Below are positions 25,000 through 32,753 of a stretch of 64,000 nucleotides of DNA, one piece after another. The DNA is from DASPTT01 sp035623275 (lineage in GTDB: Bacteria > Actinomycetota > Acidimicrobiia > Acidimicrobiales > UBA8190): NCBI GenBank assembly GCA_035623275.1, contig DASPTT010000166.1:13242-77241 (forward strand), read 5' to 3'. Both the position numbers and the translations under genes were made by a program. Positions within the stretch are counted from its first letter, which is position 1, and each line of letters begins with the position of its first letter. The notes beneath the pieces were generated by a model. It saw only the letters and a list, made by a program, of their open reading frames with translations, was not told the DNA's origin and ran no database searches.

Positions 25000-25470
25000 G
25001 TGCGCTGCCCCTGGTGCCAGAGCCTGGACGACAAGGTGGTCGACTCCAGGCTGGCCGAGGAGGGCGGTGCCATCCGCCGTCGCCGCGAATGCCTGTCGTG
25101 CGGCCGGCGTTACACGACCTACGAACGCCTGGAAGAGGCGCCCTTGTGGGTGCTCAAGCGCGGAGGGGAACGTGAGCCCTTCGACCGGGCCAAGCTGGTC
25201 GCCGGCGTGCGGGCCGCCACGAAGAACCGGCCGGTCACCGAAGAGCAGCTCGAGGAGCTCGCACAACAGGTGGAGGACGCGCTGCGCGGCGAAGGGGCCG
25301 AGCTGACCAGCGAGCAGATCGGACGGGCGGTGCTCGAGCGGCTCCGGGACCTCGACGAGGTCGCCTACCTGCGTTTCGCCTCGGTGTACAAAGGGTTCGA
25401 GGACGTGGGCGACTTCGAGCGCGAGGTCGGGCTGCTGACCAAGACCACCGAGCCCAAGCGACGGCGCTGA
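25000..25470 (+). CDS. nrdR: Transcriptional repressor NrdR
   Basis: 156 residues. A zinc ribbon (C3-P-W-C6 and C31-L-S-C34) precedes an ATP-cone domain that senses (d)ATP (VLKRGGEREPFDRAKL onward). It represses ribonucleotide reductase genes; none is in this window. Its place after the lexA/LysM pair is the usual actinobacterial one. Confidence 0.96.
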   Translation: MRCPWCQSLDDKVVDSRLAEEGGAIRRRRECLSCGRRYTTYERLEEAPLWVLKRGGEREPFDRAKLVAGVRAATKNRPVTEEQLEELAQQVEDALRGEGAELTSEQIGRAVLERLRDLDEVAYLRFASVYKGFEDVGDFEREVGLLTKTTEPKRRR

Positions 25471-25474
25471 TCCC

Positions 25475-26185
25475 GTGGCGGTGTTGCTCGACGAGGTGCC
25501 GTCGGCGGTCCTCGCCATCTACGCACATCCCGACGACCCCGACGTGTCGTGTGGGGGGACGCTCGCCCGCTGGGCGCGGGCCGGGGCCGCGGTCCACGTG
25601 GTCATCTGCACCAACGGCGACAAGGGCACCGTCGACCCCGGTGTGGACCCGGCCGCCCTGGCCGACCGACGCCTGCACGAGGCCGCGGACGCGGCGGCGC
25701 GCATCGGGGTGACCAGTCAGCACGTGCTCGGCTATCCCGACGGGGAGCTCGACGACACGGCCGCCTTGCGACGGGAGCTGGTCCGCTGGATCCGGCGGAT
25801 CCGCCCGTCGGTGGTGCTCTGTCCCGACCCGACGGCCGTGTTCTTCGGCGAGGAGTACTACAACCATCGCGATCACCGCGCCATCGGCTTCGCCGCGCTC
25901 GACGCCCTCGCGCCGGCGGCCGCGCTGCCGCACTACTTCCCGGAGGAGGGCGACGCGCACCAGGCGGACGTCGTCCTGCTGTCGGGCACGCTGGACCCCA
26001 CCGTGTGGGTCGACGTGACCGACACGGTCGACGTCAAGGCCGCCGCCGTGGCCTGCCATCGGAGCCAGTTCGCCGACGACGGCCAGTGGGCCGTACACGC
26101 CGTCCGCTCCCGCGCCGAAGAGGACGGCCGCCGCGCCGGTGTGCTCTTCGCCGAGGGGTTCCGCCGGGTCCGGCTCGGAAGCTGA
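25475..26185 (+). CDS. PIG-L (LmbE-like) zinc deacetylase
   Basis: 236 residues with AHPDD (17-21) and NHRDH near residue 130, the Zn ligands of the GlcNAc-PI de-N-acetylase family. Members include MshB and Mca of mycothiol metabolism and various sugar deacetylases. The sequence alone does not choose between these. GTG start 4 bases after nrdR, so it is probably cotranscribed with nrdR and dinB. Confidence 0.85.
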   Translation: MAVLLDEVPSAVLAIYAHPDDPDVSCGGTLARWARAGAAVHVVICTNGDKGTVDPGVDPAALADRRLHEAADAAARIGVTSQHVLGYPDGELDDTAALRRELVRWIRRIRPSVVLCPDPTAVFFGEEYYNHRDHRAIGFAALDALAPAAALPHYFPEEGDAHQADVVLLSGTLDPTVWVDVTDTVDVKAAAVACHRSQFADDGQWAVHAVRSRAEEDGRRAGVLFAEGFRRVRLGS

Positions 26186-26188
26186 GCC

Positions 26189-27499
26189 GTGGCCCCGATG
26201 CCCGCGGCCGGGACCGGCGCGTGCACGGTCCTCCACGTCGACATGGACGCCTTCTTCGCCGCCGTCGAGGTTCTCGACGATCCGTCGCTCGCCGGCCGGC
26301 CGGTGATCGTAGGGGGCGCGGGAGCGCGCGGCGTGGTGGCGTCGTGCACCTACGAGGCGCGAGCCTTCGGCATCCGATCGGCCATGCCCTCGCTCGAGGC
26401 CCGCCGCCGCTGTCCCGAGGCCGTCTTCCTCCCCGGTCGTTACGGTCGCTACGCGGCGGTGAGCGAAACCCTCTTCGCGGTCCTCCAGTCGTTCACGCCG
26501 ATCGTCGAGGGCGTCGGCCTCGACGAGGCGTTCCTCGACGTCGCCGGGGCGCGCCGCCTGCTCGGCGACCCACCGGCAATCGCCCACACCGTTCGCGGGC
26601 GCGTGCGCGACGCGCTCCGCCTGCCCTGCTCCGTCGGGGTGGCGCGGACGAAGATGCTGGCCAAGCTGGCCTCGCGCGCCGCCAAGCCGGTCGCCACCCG
26701 CCAGGGCCCGATACCGGGTCCGGGCGTCTACGTGGTCGCCCCGCACGACGAGCTCGCCTTCCTCCACCCCATGCCCATCCGGGCCCTGTGGGGTGTGGGC
26801 CCCGCCACCGCCCGTCGGCTGGAGGGGATGGGCGTCGCCACCGTGGGCGACCTGGCCCAGGTGCCCGACGAAACCCTCCGCCGCCTCCTCGGCGCGGCAG
26901 CGGGGCGCCAGCTCACCGCCTTGGCGCGCGGCCGGGGCGCACGCGCCGTGGAGGCGCATCGCCCTGCCAAGTCGATCGGCCACGAGCAGACCTTCGCCGT
27001 CGACCACGACGACCGACGGGCGCTGCACCAGCACCTCGTCCGCATGGCCGATGCGGTGGGGGCCCGTCTGCACGAGGCGGGGACCGCCGGCCGCACGGTC
27101 ACCGTCAAGGTGCGCTTCGGGGACCGTCGGACGATCACGAGGTCGCACACGCTGCCCGCGCCGACGGCTGCCGCCCACGTCGTCGCCTCGGCCGCCGGCG
27201 CCCTGCTCGACGGGGTCGACGTGTCACCGGGGGTCCGGCTCCTCGGCGTGGCGGTGTCCGGCCTCGGCCCGGGCCCCGGCGCCGGCCGCCCCGAGCCTGG
27301 CCGGCAACTCGCCTTCGACGGGGCCACGGCAGAGGAGGAGCAGGACGTCGCCGAAGGCGGATGGCCCGAGCTGGACCGGGCGGTGGCGGCCGTCCGGGCC
27401 CGCTACGGCCAGGCGGCGGTGGGGCCCGCCACCTTGATGGGCCCCGGCGGCCTCGACGTCCGCCGGCGGGGCGACGTCCAATGGGGTCCCGGGCGATGA
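26189..27499 (+). CDS. dinB: DNA polymerase IV (Y family)
   Basis: 436 residues; error-prone translesion polymerase. The catalytic carboxylates are D18/D20 (HVDMDAFFAAVE) and D112-E113 (LDEAFLD). SCTYEARAFGIRSAMP is the family fingers motif, followed by helix-hairpin-helix and little-finger domains. GTG start 3 bases after the deacetylase gene. It lies close to lexA, but no separate LexA box was seen at its own start. The C-terminal tail is Gly/Pro-rich. Confidence 0.93.
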   Translation: MAPMPAAGTGACTVLHVDMDAFFAAVEVLDDPSLAGRPVIVGGAGARGVVASCTYEARAFGIRSAMPSLEARRRCPEAVFLPGRYGRYAAVSETLFAVLQSFTPIVEGVGLDEAFLDVAGARRLLGDPPAIAHTVRGRVRDALRLPCSVGVARTKMLAKLASRAAKPVATRQGPIPGPGVYVVAPHDELAFLHPMPIRALWGVGPATARRLEGMGVATVGDLAQVPDETLRRLLGAAAGRQLTALARGRGARAVEAHRPAKSIGHEQTFAVDHDDRRALHQHLVRMADAVGARLHEAGTAGRTVTVKVRFGDRRTITRSHTLPAPTAAAHVVASAAGALLDGVDVSPGVRLLGVAVSGLGPGPGAGRPEPGRQLAFDGATAEEEQDVAEGGWPELDRAVAAVRARYGQAAVGPATLMGPGGLDVRRRGDVQWGPGR

Positions 27500-27667
27500 C
27501 CTCTCTCCGTGGGCTCGTGCGCGGAACTTGGCGCTGACAAGGGAGAACGCCACGGCCGTGGGACATTGGACCTCAACCGCCGGGGCCGGGGTGCCGTTGT
27601 CATGCGAAGGGACCGTGCGCGAAGATTGTCCCGTCGACGAAGGGTTGCACCCAGATAGGGGGTGAGC

Positions 27668-28051
27668 GTGCCGCTCTCTGAGCACGAGCAGAGGGTGCTC
27701 CAGGAGCTGGAGCAGGCGCTCTACCAGCAGGATCCGGCATTCGCCGCCCGGGTCCGCTCCGAGAACGTCTACCGGTACGCGGGGCGCAACCTCAAGTGGT
27801 CGATCCTCGGCTTCGTGGTGGGCCTCGCCGTCATGCTGGCGTTCTTCACCACGTCGGTGTACCTCGGCTTCGCCGGCGTCCTCATCATGTTCGGCTCCCT
27901 CCTCGCGTTCTGGAAGAACCTCCGGCGCATGGGCAAGGCCGGCTGGGACGACATCGGGCGCTCGCTGCGAGCGCAGGGGATCAACAACGCGCTGCACGAG
28001 ACCCGCGGGTGGCTGCGGGACCGCTTCCGCCGCGACGGCGACGACAAGTAG
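27668..28051 (+). CDS. DUF3040 membrane protein
   Basis: 127 residues with two predicted membrane helices (about 45-61 and 65-83) between a charged N-terminal PLSEHEQR segment and a basic C-terminus. This is the DUF3040 family, found mainly in Actinobacteria and of unknown function. GTG 27668 has a ribosome site (AGGGG) 5 bases upstream and begins at the family's usual PLSE; GTG 27662 is an alternative. The 168-base gap before it (27500-27667) shows no gene or clear promoter. Confidence 0.85.
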   Translation: MPLSEHEQRVLQELEQALYQQDPAFAARVRSENVYRYAGRNLKWSILGFVVGLAVMLAFFTTSVYLGFAGVLIMFGSLLAFWKNLRRMGKAGWDDIGRSLRAQGINNALHETRGWLRDRFRRDGDDK

Positions 28052-28073
28052 TCGCCCGCAGCGGCGCCGGCAC

Positions 28074-28079
28074 TAGGGT
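28074..28079 (+). promoter_or_regulatory. -10 box TAGGGT of the ROK gene (near-leaderless)
   Basis: TAGGGT, eight bases, GTG at 28088. Confidence 0.5.
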
Positions 28080-28087
28080 GCCGCCCG

Positions 28088-28975
28088 GTGGAGTGGTGCC
28101 TGGCGGTCGACGTCGGGGGGACCAAGCTCGCGGCGGGGCTCGTGGCCGAGACCGGCGCCCTGGCGGCGGCGCGCAGTGTCCCCACCCCTGACACCGCCGA
28201 CCCCGAGGTCCTCTTCGGCGTCCTGTCGGGACTGGTCGGCGAGGTGATGGCGGAGATCCCCGCCGGCGGGGCCGTGTCGGCCTGCGGGGTCGGCTGCGGC
28301 GGGCCCATGACGCCCCGGGGGGAGGCGGTGTCCCCGCTCAACATCCCGGCCTGGCGCGACTTTCCCCTGCGCGCCCGCCTGCAGGAGGCCACCGGCCTGC
28401 CCACGGCGGTGGACAACGACGCCAAGGCGCTGGCGCTCGGCGAGGGCTGGCGCGGCGCCGCCCGGGGCCGGCGCGACTTCATGGCGATGGTCGTGTCCAC
28501 CGGGGTGGGCGGGGGCATCGTCCTCGACGGGCGGCTCCTGCAGGGGGCGACGGGCAACGCCGGGCACGTCGGTCACGTGATCGTCGAGCCCGACGGCCGG
28601 CCCTGCGCGTGCGGCGCGTCGGGCTGTCTCGAGGCCGAAGCGTCGGGGACCGCCATCGCGGCGACGACGGGCCGTCCCGCGGCCGAGGCGACCCCGGCCG
28701 TCGTCGAACGCACGGGCACGCTCGTAGGGCGCGCGGTGGCGTCGGTGGTCGCGTTGTTGGACCTCGAGCTGGTGGCCGTCGCGGGCGCGGTGGCCCTGGG
28801 GTTCGGGGCACCGTTCTTCGACGCCGCCGGTCGCGAGTTGCAGGCGCGGGCGCGCCTCGACTACGCCAGGTCGGCGCTCATCGTGCCCGCCGCGCTCGGC
28901 CCCGCCGGGGGGCTCGTGGGCGCGGGCGCGCTGGGATGGCTGGGCAGCGGCCGCGACCTGCCGGAGCGCGCGTGA
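28088..28975 (+). CDS. ROK family sugar kinase (glucokinase-like)
   Basis: 295 residues. AVDVGGTK (6-13) is the phosphate loop. VDNDAKALALGE carries the catalytic Asp, and GHVGHVIVEPDG followed by CACGASGCLE is the ROK zinc signature. There is no N-terminal DNA-binding domain, so it is a kinase and not a repressor. Substrate is likely glucose or a related sugar. It overlaps the next small gene by 4 bases. Confidence 0.9.
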   Translation: MEWCLAVDVGGTKLAAGLVAETGALAAARSVPTPDTADPEVLFGVLSGLVGEVMAEIPAGGAVSACGVGCGGPMTPRGEAVSPLNIPAWRDFPLRARLQEATGLPTAVDNDAKALALGEGWRGAARGRRDFMAMVVSTGVGGGIVLDGRLLQGATGNAGHVGHVIVEPDGRPCACGASGCLEAEASGTAIAATTGRPAAEATPAVVERTGTLVGRAVASVVALLDLELVAVAGAVALGFGAPFFDAAGRELQARARLDYARSALIVPAALGPAGGLVGAGALGWLGSGRDLPERA

Positions 28976-29256
28976 GCGGGACGGCGCGGTCGGGGGACAC
29001 GGTGGTGCCCGTCCGAGCCGTGCTCGGCGTCCTGGCCCGCCGTCCTTGGCTGGCGCCGGCTGCGCTCGGCGCGGCCCTGCGTCTCGCCCGTCCCCGATGG
29101 TGGCGGCGGGCACCGTTGCTCCCGCTGCCCGATCCGGCGCTGTGGCGGTTCCGCATGGAGACGGCGTACGGCGGCTCGGGGGACGCCGAGCCGTCGCCCG
29201 AGGACATACGGACGTTCGTGGAGTGGTCGGCCCAGATGCGAGGCTGGCGGAGGTGA
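28972..29256 (+). CDS. Small basic protein of unknown function
   Basis: 94 residues from a GTG overlapping the ROK stop (GTGA). It has a Trp/Arg-rich core (LARPRWWRRAPLLPLPDP, then WRFRMETAYGG) and an acidic C-terminal helix. I recall similar short proteins in other actinobacteria but cannot name a family. No membrane segment is certain. Codon use fits its neighbours. Probably cotranslated with the kinase. Confidence 0.75.
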   Translation: MSGTARSGDTVVPVRAVLGVLARRPWLAPAALGAALRLARPRWWRRAPLLPLPDPALWRFRMETAYGGSGDAEPSPEDIRTFVEWSAQMRGWRR

Positions 29257-29271
29257 GTGGGGCCGGCACGG

Positions 29272-29277
29272 TAGCCT
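29272..29277 (+). promoter_or_regulatory. -10 box TAGCCT of the HNH gene (near-leaderless)
   Basis: TAGCCT, eight bases, ATG at 29286. Confidence 0.5.
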
Positions 29278-29285
29278 CTTGGGCG

Positions 29286-29822
29286 ATGTCGGCGAACTCG
29301 GCCGGTGCAAAGGGGGGCAGCAGAGCGCTCGTGCTCAACGCGACCTTCGAGCCCCTCGGCATCGTCTCCACTCGCCGGGCGCTGCTGCTCGTCCTGGGCG
29401 CCAAGGCCGAGGTGGTGCACGCCACCGAGCGCCTGTTCCGCTCCGAGCGCGTCGCCCATCCCGAGCCGTCGGTGGTCCGACTGGCGCGCTATGTGCGCGT
29501 CCCCCACGATCGCGCCGTCGCCGTGAACCGTCGGACCGTCTTCGCCCGCGACGGCCACCGGTGCCAGTACTGCGGCTCGGTGGCCGAGAGCATCGACCAC
29601 GTCGTGCCCCGCAGCCGGGGCGGGCTCCACGCGTGGGACAACGTGGTGGCCGCGTGCCGTCGATGCAACACGCGCAAGGAGGACCGCACCCTCACGGAGG
29701 TGGGCCTCGTGCTCCGGCGCCAGCCCACCGCTCCCCGCCAGCGGGTCTGGCTGCTGGCCATGAGCGAAGGGGCGCGTCAGGACTGGGCGCCCTATCTCGT
29801 TGCGCAGTCGCTCACCGCGTGA
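29286..29822 (+). CDS. HNH endonuclease family protein
   Basis: 178 residues. The C-terminal half has the zinc-bound HNH fold: C93-QY-C96, the DH pair at 104-105 (SIDHVVPRSRGG), WDN (117-119), and C124-RR-C127-N128. The N-terminal half (LVLNATFEPLGIVSTRRALLLVL) is the segment common to actinobacterial stand-alone HNH proteins found beside housekeeping genes. No methylase or phage gene is nearby, so it is not obviously a restriction enzyme. Role unknown. Confidence 0.9.
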   Translation: MSANSAGAKGGSRALVLNATFEPLGIVSTRRALLLVLGAKAEVVHATERLFRSERVAHPEPSVVRLARYVRVPHDRAVAVNRRTVFARDGHRCQYCGSVAESIDHVVPRSRGGLHAWDNVVAACRRCNTRKEDRTLTEVGLVLRRQPTAPRQRVWLLAMSEGARQDWAPYLVAQSLTA

Positions 29823-30514
29823 GCGGCCCGCGATACTGGAGCGTCGAACACCGCCGCGCTGACCCGGAGTCCTTGATCGGGTCGTGGCCGGCGGATCCCG
29901 GCGGCTGCGGTCGGACGGCCGCGCTCTGCGAGCCCGTGGGCGCACCGGCACTGGTCCTGGGGAGCACACAAGCGGTCGAGGACGTGGATCGCGACGCGCT
30001 GCAACGGCAGGGGGTCGTCCTGCTCCGCCGGGGCAGCGGCGGGGGCGCCGTCCTTGTCGCACCGGGGGAGCAGCTGTGGATCGAGTTCTGGGTCCCTCGC
30101 GCCGACCCGCTGTGGGACGACGACGTCGTGCGGGCGGCGCACTGGGCGGGCGAGGTGTGGCGGCGCGCCCTGACCGCCGTCGGCGTCGACGGTCTCGACC
30201 TCCACCGCGGCCGTGCCGTGCGCGGGCCGTGGTCGGACTCGGTCTGCTTCGCCGGGCGCGGCCCGGGCGAGGTCGTGCGTCGGGGTGCCAAGCTCGTGGG
30301 CCTCGCCCAGCGTCGGACGCGCCACGGCGCGCGCATCGCCACCGTCGCCTTGCGCCGCTGGCAGCCCGAGACGGTGCTGGCCCTCCTGGCCCTGCCCGGC
30401 GGGTCGGGCCCCGCGACAGCCGACCCCCTGGCGGAGGGCGCCACGGGCCTCGAGGTCCTCGGGGCGTGGGACGCGGGGCTCGCCGAGGCGGTGCTCGAAT
30501 CCCTGCCGGTGTGA
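29819..30514 (+). CDS. Lipoate-protein ligase A-like protein
   Basis: 231 residues of the biotin/lipoate A/B ligase fold. It has RRGSGGGAVLVAPGEQLWIEF (the RR-SGGGAV lipoate-pocket motif, about 66-86) and RRGAKLVGLAQRRTRHGAR, whose Lys fits the lipoyl-AMP binding Lys. It is shorter than E. coli LplA and lacks its C-terminal accessory domain. GTG start overlaps the HNH stop by 4 bases. Substrate (lipoate or octanoate) not determinable. Confidence 0.8.
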   Translation: MSGPRYWSVEHRRADPESLIGSWPADPGGCGRTAALCEPVGAPALVLGSTQAVEDVDRDALQRQGVVLLRRGSGGGAVLVAPGEQLWIEFWVPRADPLWDDDVVRAAHWAGEVWRRALTAVGVDGLDLHRGRAVRGPWSDSVCFAGRGPGEVVRRGAKLVGLAQRRTRHGARIATVALRRWQPETVLALLALPGGSGPATADPLAEGATGLEVLGAWDAGLAEAVLESLPV

Positions 30515-30527
30515 GCGACGCAGCTGC

Positions 30528-30674
30528 TCAGACGTCGACGACCGAGGTCTCGTCGATGCCGGTGTGGTCGGGCGCGAAGCGCTGTGCGTTCTCGATGGCC
30601 AGCTGCTCGCGTGCGCGTGCGCTGTACTGGCCGACGCGATCGTGCGCCATCGCCCAGGAGGCTGCCGCCGTCAC
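30528..30674 (-). CDS. Small protein, 48 residues, third gene of the TSUP operon
   Basis: Read on the minus strand from GTG 30674: starts VTAAASWAMAHDRVGQYS and ends TGIDETSVVDV. An ATG at 30650 would give 40 residues. Nearly every codon has G or C in the third position, as in true genes here. The sequence is hydrophilic and helical, with no membrane segment. It starts 22 bases after the DUF1634 stop on the same strand and ends 13 bases from the convergent ligase gene. I do not recognise a family. Function unknown. Confidence 0.6.
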   Translation of the reverse strand: MTAAASWAMAHDRVGQYSARAREQLAIENAQRFAPDHTGIDETSVVDV

Positions 30675-30696
30675 GGAGACCGAGCCTTCGCGTCGC

Positions 30697-31134
30697 TCAG
30701 CCGAGCGCGAACGAGGCGACGAGGAGTGCGAAGACGACCACGCTGATCACGACGAACGTGGTGTCGTGCTCGCGCGCGTAGACGACGGCGCTGACCGCCA
30801 CGCGCGAGATGGGGGTGAGCACGAGCAGAAGGACGCCGAGCAAGACGATGGCGGGACCCTGGCCGTGCGCGAGGCCGCGGGCCACGGCGCCCACCGAACG
30901 GGGAATGGCGAGGCCGCCGGGATGGGCCGCGCCGTGCCGCAGCGCGCCGACGGTTCGGCCGGCCTGGGCAGACGTCGACGCCGCGGCCAGGGTGACGAGC
31001 GTGCCGACGACGAGGACGGCCATGCTCAGCGCGAGCCCGATGCGCAGGACCACCGTCACCGCCGCCTCGAGGCGGGCCATGGCCGCCGGGGGCTCGTAGT
31101 GGAGGGGGTCGCTGGTCTCGGGCGCCGTGCTCAT
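30697..31134 (-). CDS. DUF1634 membrane protein
   Basis: 145 residues with three predicted membrane helices (about 28-52, 91-112, 123-143). This family is often found next to TSUP permeases. Its ATG overlaps the TSUP stop (ATGA), so the two are coupled, and a joint role in anion export is likely. The exact function is unknown. Confidence 0.82.
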   Translation of the reverse strand: MSTAPETSDPLHYEPPAAMARLEAAVTVVLRIGLALSMAVLVVGTLVTLAAASTSAQAGRTVGALRHGAAHPGGLAIPRSVGAVARGLAHGQGPAIVLLGVLLLVLTPISRVAVSAVVYAREHDTTFVVISVVVFALLVASFALG

Positions 31135-31967
31135 CCGAGTCCCTTCACCAGCATCTGGACGGCGACGGCGAACACGACGACCGCGAAGACGATCCGAAGG
31201 CCACGCGCCGGCAGGTGCCCCACGAGGCGGGAGCCGACCATGGCCCCGGCGACGCCTCCGATGGCGATGGGCGCGGCCAGGAGCGAGCTGATGTCCCCGC
31301 GGGCGAAGTAGACCCCCGTCGACGCGGCGGCGGTCACGCCGATCATGAAGTTGCTCGTGGCCGTGGACACCTTCATGGGCAGGCTCATGGCGAGGTCCAT
31401 GGCCGGGACCTTCAGGGTGCCCGACCCGATGCCGAGCAGGCCGCTCAGCACGCCGGCGCCGTACATGAGGGCCAAGCCACCCGGGGCCCGGGCGACGCGG
31501 TACTCGACGACGCGGCCGCGCGCCGCGTCGGGGTACGCGCCGTGGAGGTGCAGACGGTCGGCCACGGGGTCGGGCGCCGGCGGCGGTCGGTCCTCGAGGC
31601 GCTTTCTCCGGGCCACCGACACGGCCGACTGGGCGAGGGCCAGCGCGAAGACGACGTAGAGGACGCGCGGCACGAGGACCGAGGCAAGGAGGGCGCCGCT
31701 GATGGCGCCGGTCACCGTGGCCAATTCGAGGAAGTTCCCGACCCGGAGATTGGCCATGTGGCCGCGCACGAAGGCCACCGCCGCGCCGCTCGAGGTGGCG
31801 ATCACCGACACCAGCGAGGCGCCGATGGCGATCCGGATGTTGACGCCGAAGAGCAGCGTCAGTGCCGGGACGACGATGAACCCGCCCCCGAGGCCCAGCA
31901 GGGCGCCCAGACCGCCGGCGACCACGCCGATGCCGAGCAGCACGAGCGAGAACTCCACCGGGCCCAC
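31131..31967 (-). CDS. TSUP family permease (TauE/SafE-like)
   Basis: 278 residues with about eight membrane helices in two repeats, each with the family's glycine motif (ALLGLGGGFIVVP near residue 23; LLGIGSGTLKVPA near 177). TSUP proteins export sulfite, sulfonates or related anions. Here a hydrophilic His/Arg loop (about 119-160) joins the halves. GTG start with a leaderless promoter; it heads an operon with the DUF1634 and 48-residue genes. Confidence 0.88.
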   Translation of the reverse strand: MGPVEFSLVLLGIGVVAGGLGALLGLGGGFIVVPALTLLFGVNIRIAIGASLVSVIATSSGAAVAFVRGHMANLRVGNFLELATVTGAISGALLASVLVPRVLYVVFALALAQSAVSVARRKRLEDRPPPAPDPVADRLHLHGAYPDAARGRVVEYRVARAPGGLALMYGAGVLSGLLGIGSGTLKVPAMDLAMSLPMKVSTATSNFMIGVTAAASTGVYFARGDISSLLAAPIAIGGVAGAMVGSRLVGHLPARGLRIVFAVVVFAVAVQMLVKGLG

Positions 31968-31973
31968 GGGTCG

Positions 31974-31979
31974 AGATTA
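31974..31979 (-). promoter_or_regulatory. -10 box TAATCT of the TSUP gene (leaderless)
   Basis: Minus strand: TAATCT, six bases, GTG at 31967. Confidence 0.6.
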
Positions 31980-32057
31980 CGCAGCCCCCGCGTGCCTGCC
32001 GGGGGGCGCCGCCGGGGGCCGGTGGCGTCGTCGGGGGTCCGGTGGGGCGCGGTGGTG

Positions 32058-32100
32058 TTGACGGGTGGGGGAGTGGGGCGTAGAGTGGCGCAAAGTGGTG
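32058..32100 (+). promoter_or_regulatory. mraZ promoter with TGG repeats
   Basis: TTGACG (32058-32063), a 17-base spacer, TAGAGT (32081-32086). TGGNG repeats begin at 32066, 32074, 32086 and 32096 (TGGGG, TGGGG, TGGCG, TGGTG), resembling the direct repeats MraZ binds at its own promoter. Self-regulation of the dcw cluster is likely. Confidence 0.65.
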
Positions 32101-32160
32101 TAAAGGGGAGGCAGGGCAGGCCCGCCGGAGGACGGGGGAGCGACGTGGGAGCTCGAGGCG

Positions 32161-32580
32161 GTGGCACGGTTCTTCGGGAGGTTCGGGCACACGCTCGACG
32201 GCAAGGGTCGGGTGATCCTGCCGGCGAAGTTCCGCGCCGCGTTCGAACACGGCGGCTACCTGACCCAGTACCACGACGGGTGCCTCGCCCTGTGGACGCC
32301 GGACGAGTTCGAGCAGCAGATGCAGAACATGCAGGAGCGGGCGACCGCAGGGCGCAGCGACCGCAACCTGGCCCGTGTGTGGGCCTCGACGTCGAACGAC
32401 GTGGAGATCGACCGGCAGGGCCGGATGGCGATCCCCGCCCATCTGCGGGAATTCGCCGCGTTGGAGGGCGACGTGCTGGTGCACGGCGCCATCGACCGTG
32501 TGGAGCTGTGGGACCCGACGCGCTGGGACGAGAAGGTCCGGCCCGAGGAGCAACGGCTCACGGACGGTGTGGACGACTGA
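32161..32580 (+). CDS. mraZ: Transcriptional regulator MraZ
   Basis: 139 residues with two AbrB-like repeats (FGHTLDGKGRVILPAKFR near 8-25; DVEIDRQGRMAIPAHLRE near 80-97). MraZ binds direct repeats before the dcw cluster and represses it. GTG 32161 begins at the conserved FFG segment. It heads the cluster, with a structured 173-base gap before rsmH. Confidence 0.95.
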   Translation: MARFFGRFGHTLDGKGRVILPAKFRAAFEHGGYLTQYHDGCLALWTPDEFEQQMQNMQERATAGRSDRNLARVWASTSNDVEIDRQGRMAIPAHLREFAALEGDVLVHGAIDRVELWDPTRWDEKVRPEEQRLTDGVDD

Positions 32581-32593
32581 CGGAGGCCTCGAC

Positions 32594-32638
32594 GGATCAC
32601 GACGACACGGATCACGACGACACGGATCACGACGACAC
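32594..32638 (+). repeat. Three exact 15-base tandem repeats after mraZ
   Basis: GGATCACGACGACAC three times without change, in the mraZ-rsmH gap, just before the long stem. Confidence 0.97.
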
Positions 32639-32649
32639 CTGGAACATGC

Positions 32650-32751
32650 GCAGCCCCTCGACTGGCTCGGTGGAAGACTCCTCCTCCGCCCGCTTCCAAC
32701 CGAGTCGCAGGAGCACCTCTCCCGGCGGCATCCCGCCAGTCGAGGGGCTGC
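32650..32751 (+). promoter_or_regulatory. Structured leader covering the rsmH ribosome site
   Basis: A 17-base perfect stem (32650-32666 with 32735-32751) closes a 68-base loop. The right arm contains the ribosome site GAGGGG (32742-32747) and ends two bases before the rsmH ATG. A second stem (32667-32676 with 32693-32703, one bulged A) nests inside. In the closed form rsmH translation should be blocked. An in-frame ATG at 32646 just before the left arm could also extend RsmH by 36 residues. Confidence 0.7.
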
Positions 32752-32753
32752 AG

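Noticed and set aside
27597..27626. TTGTCA with GAAGAT 18 bases on, as a promoter for the DUF3040 gene
   Set aside because: The -10 match is poor against the TANNNT pattern seen elsewhere in the window.
32145..32160. GTG at 32145 with a good GGGGGAG site as the mraZ start
   Set aside because: Wrong frame for MraZ. GTG 32161 gives the conserved FFG start.
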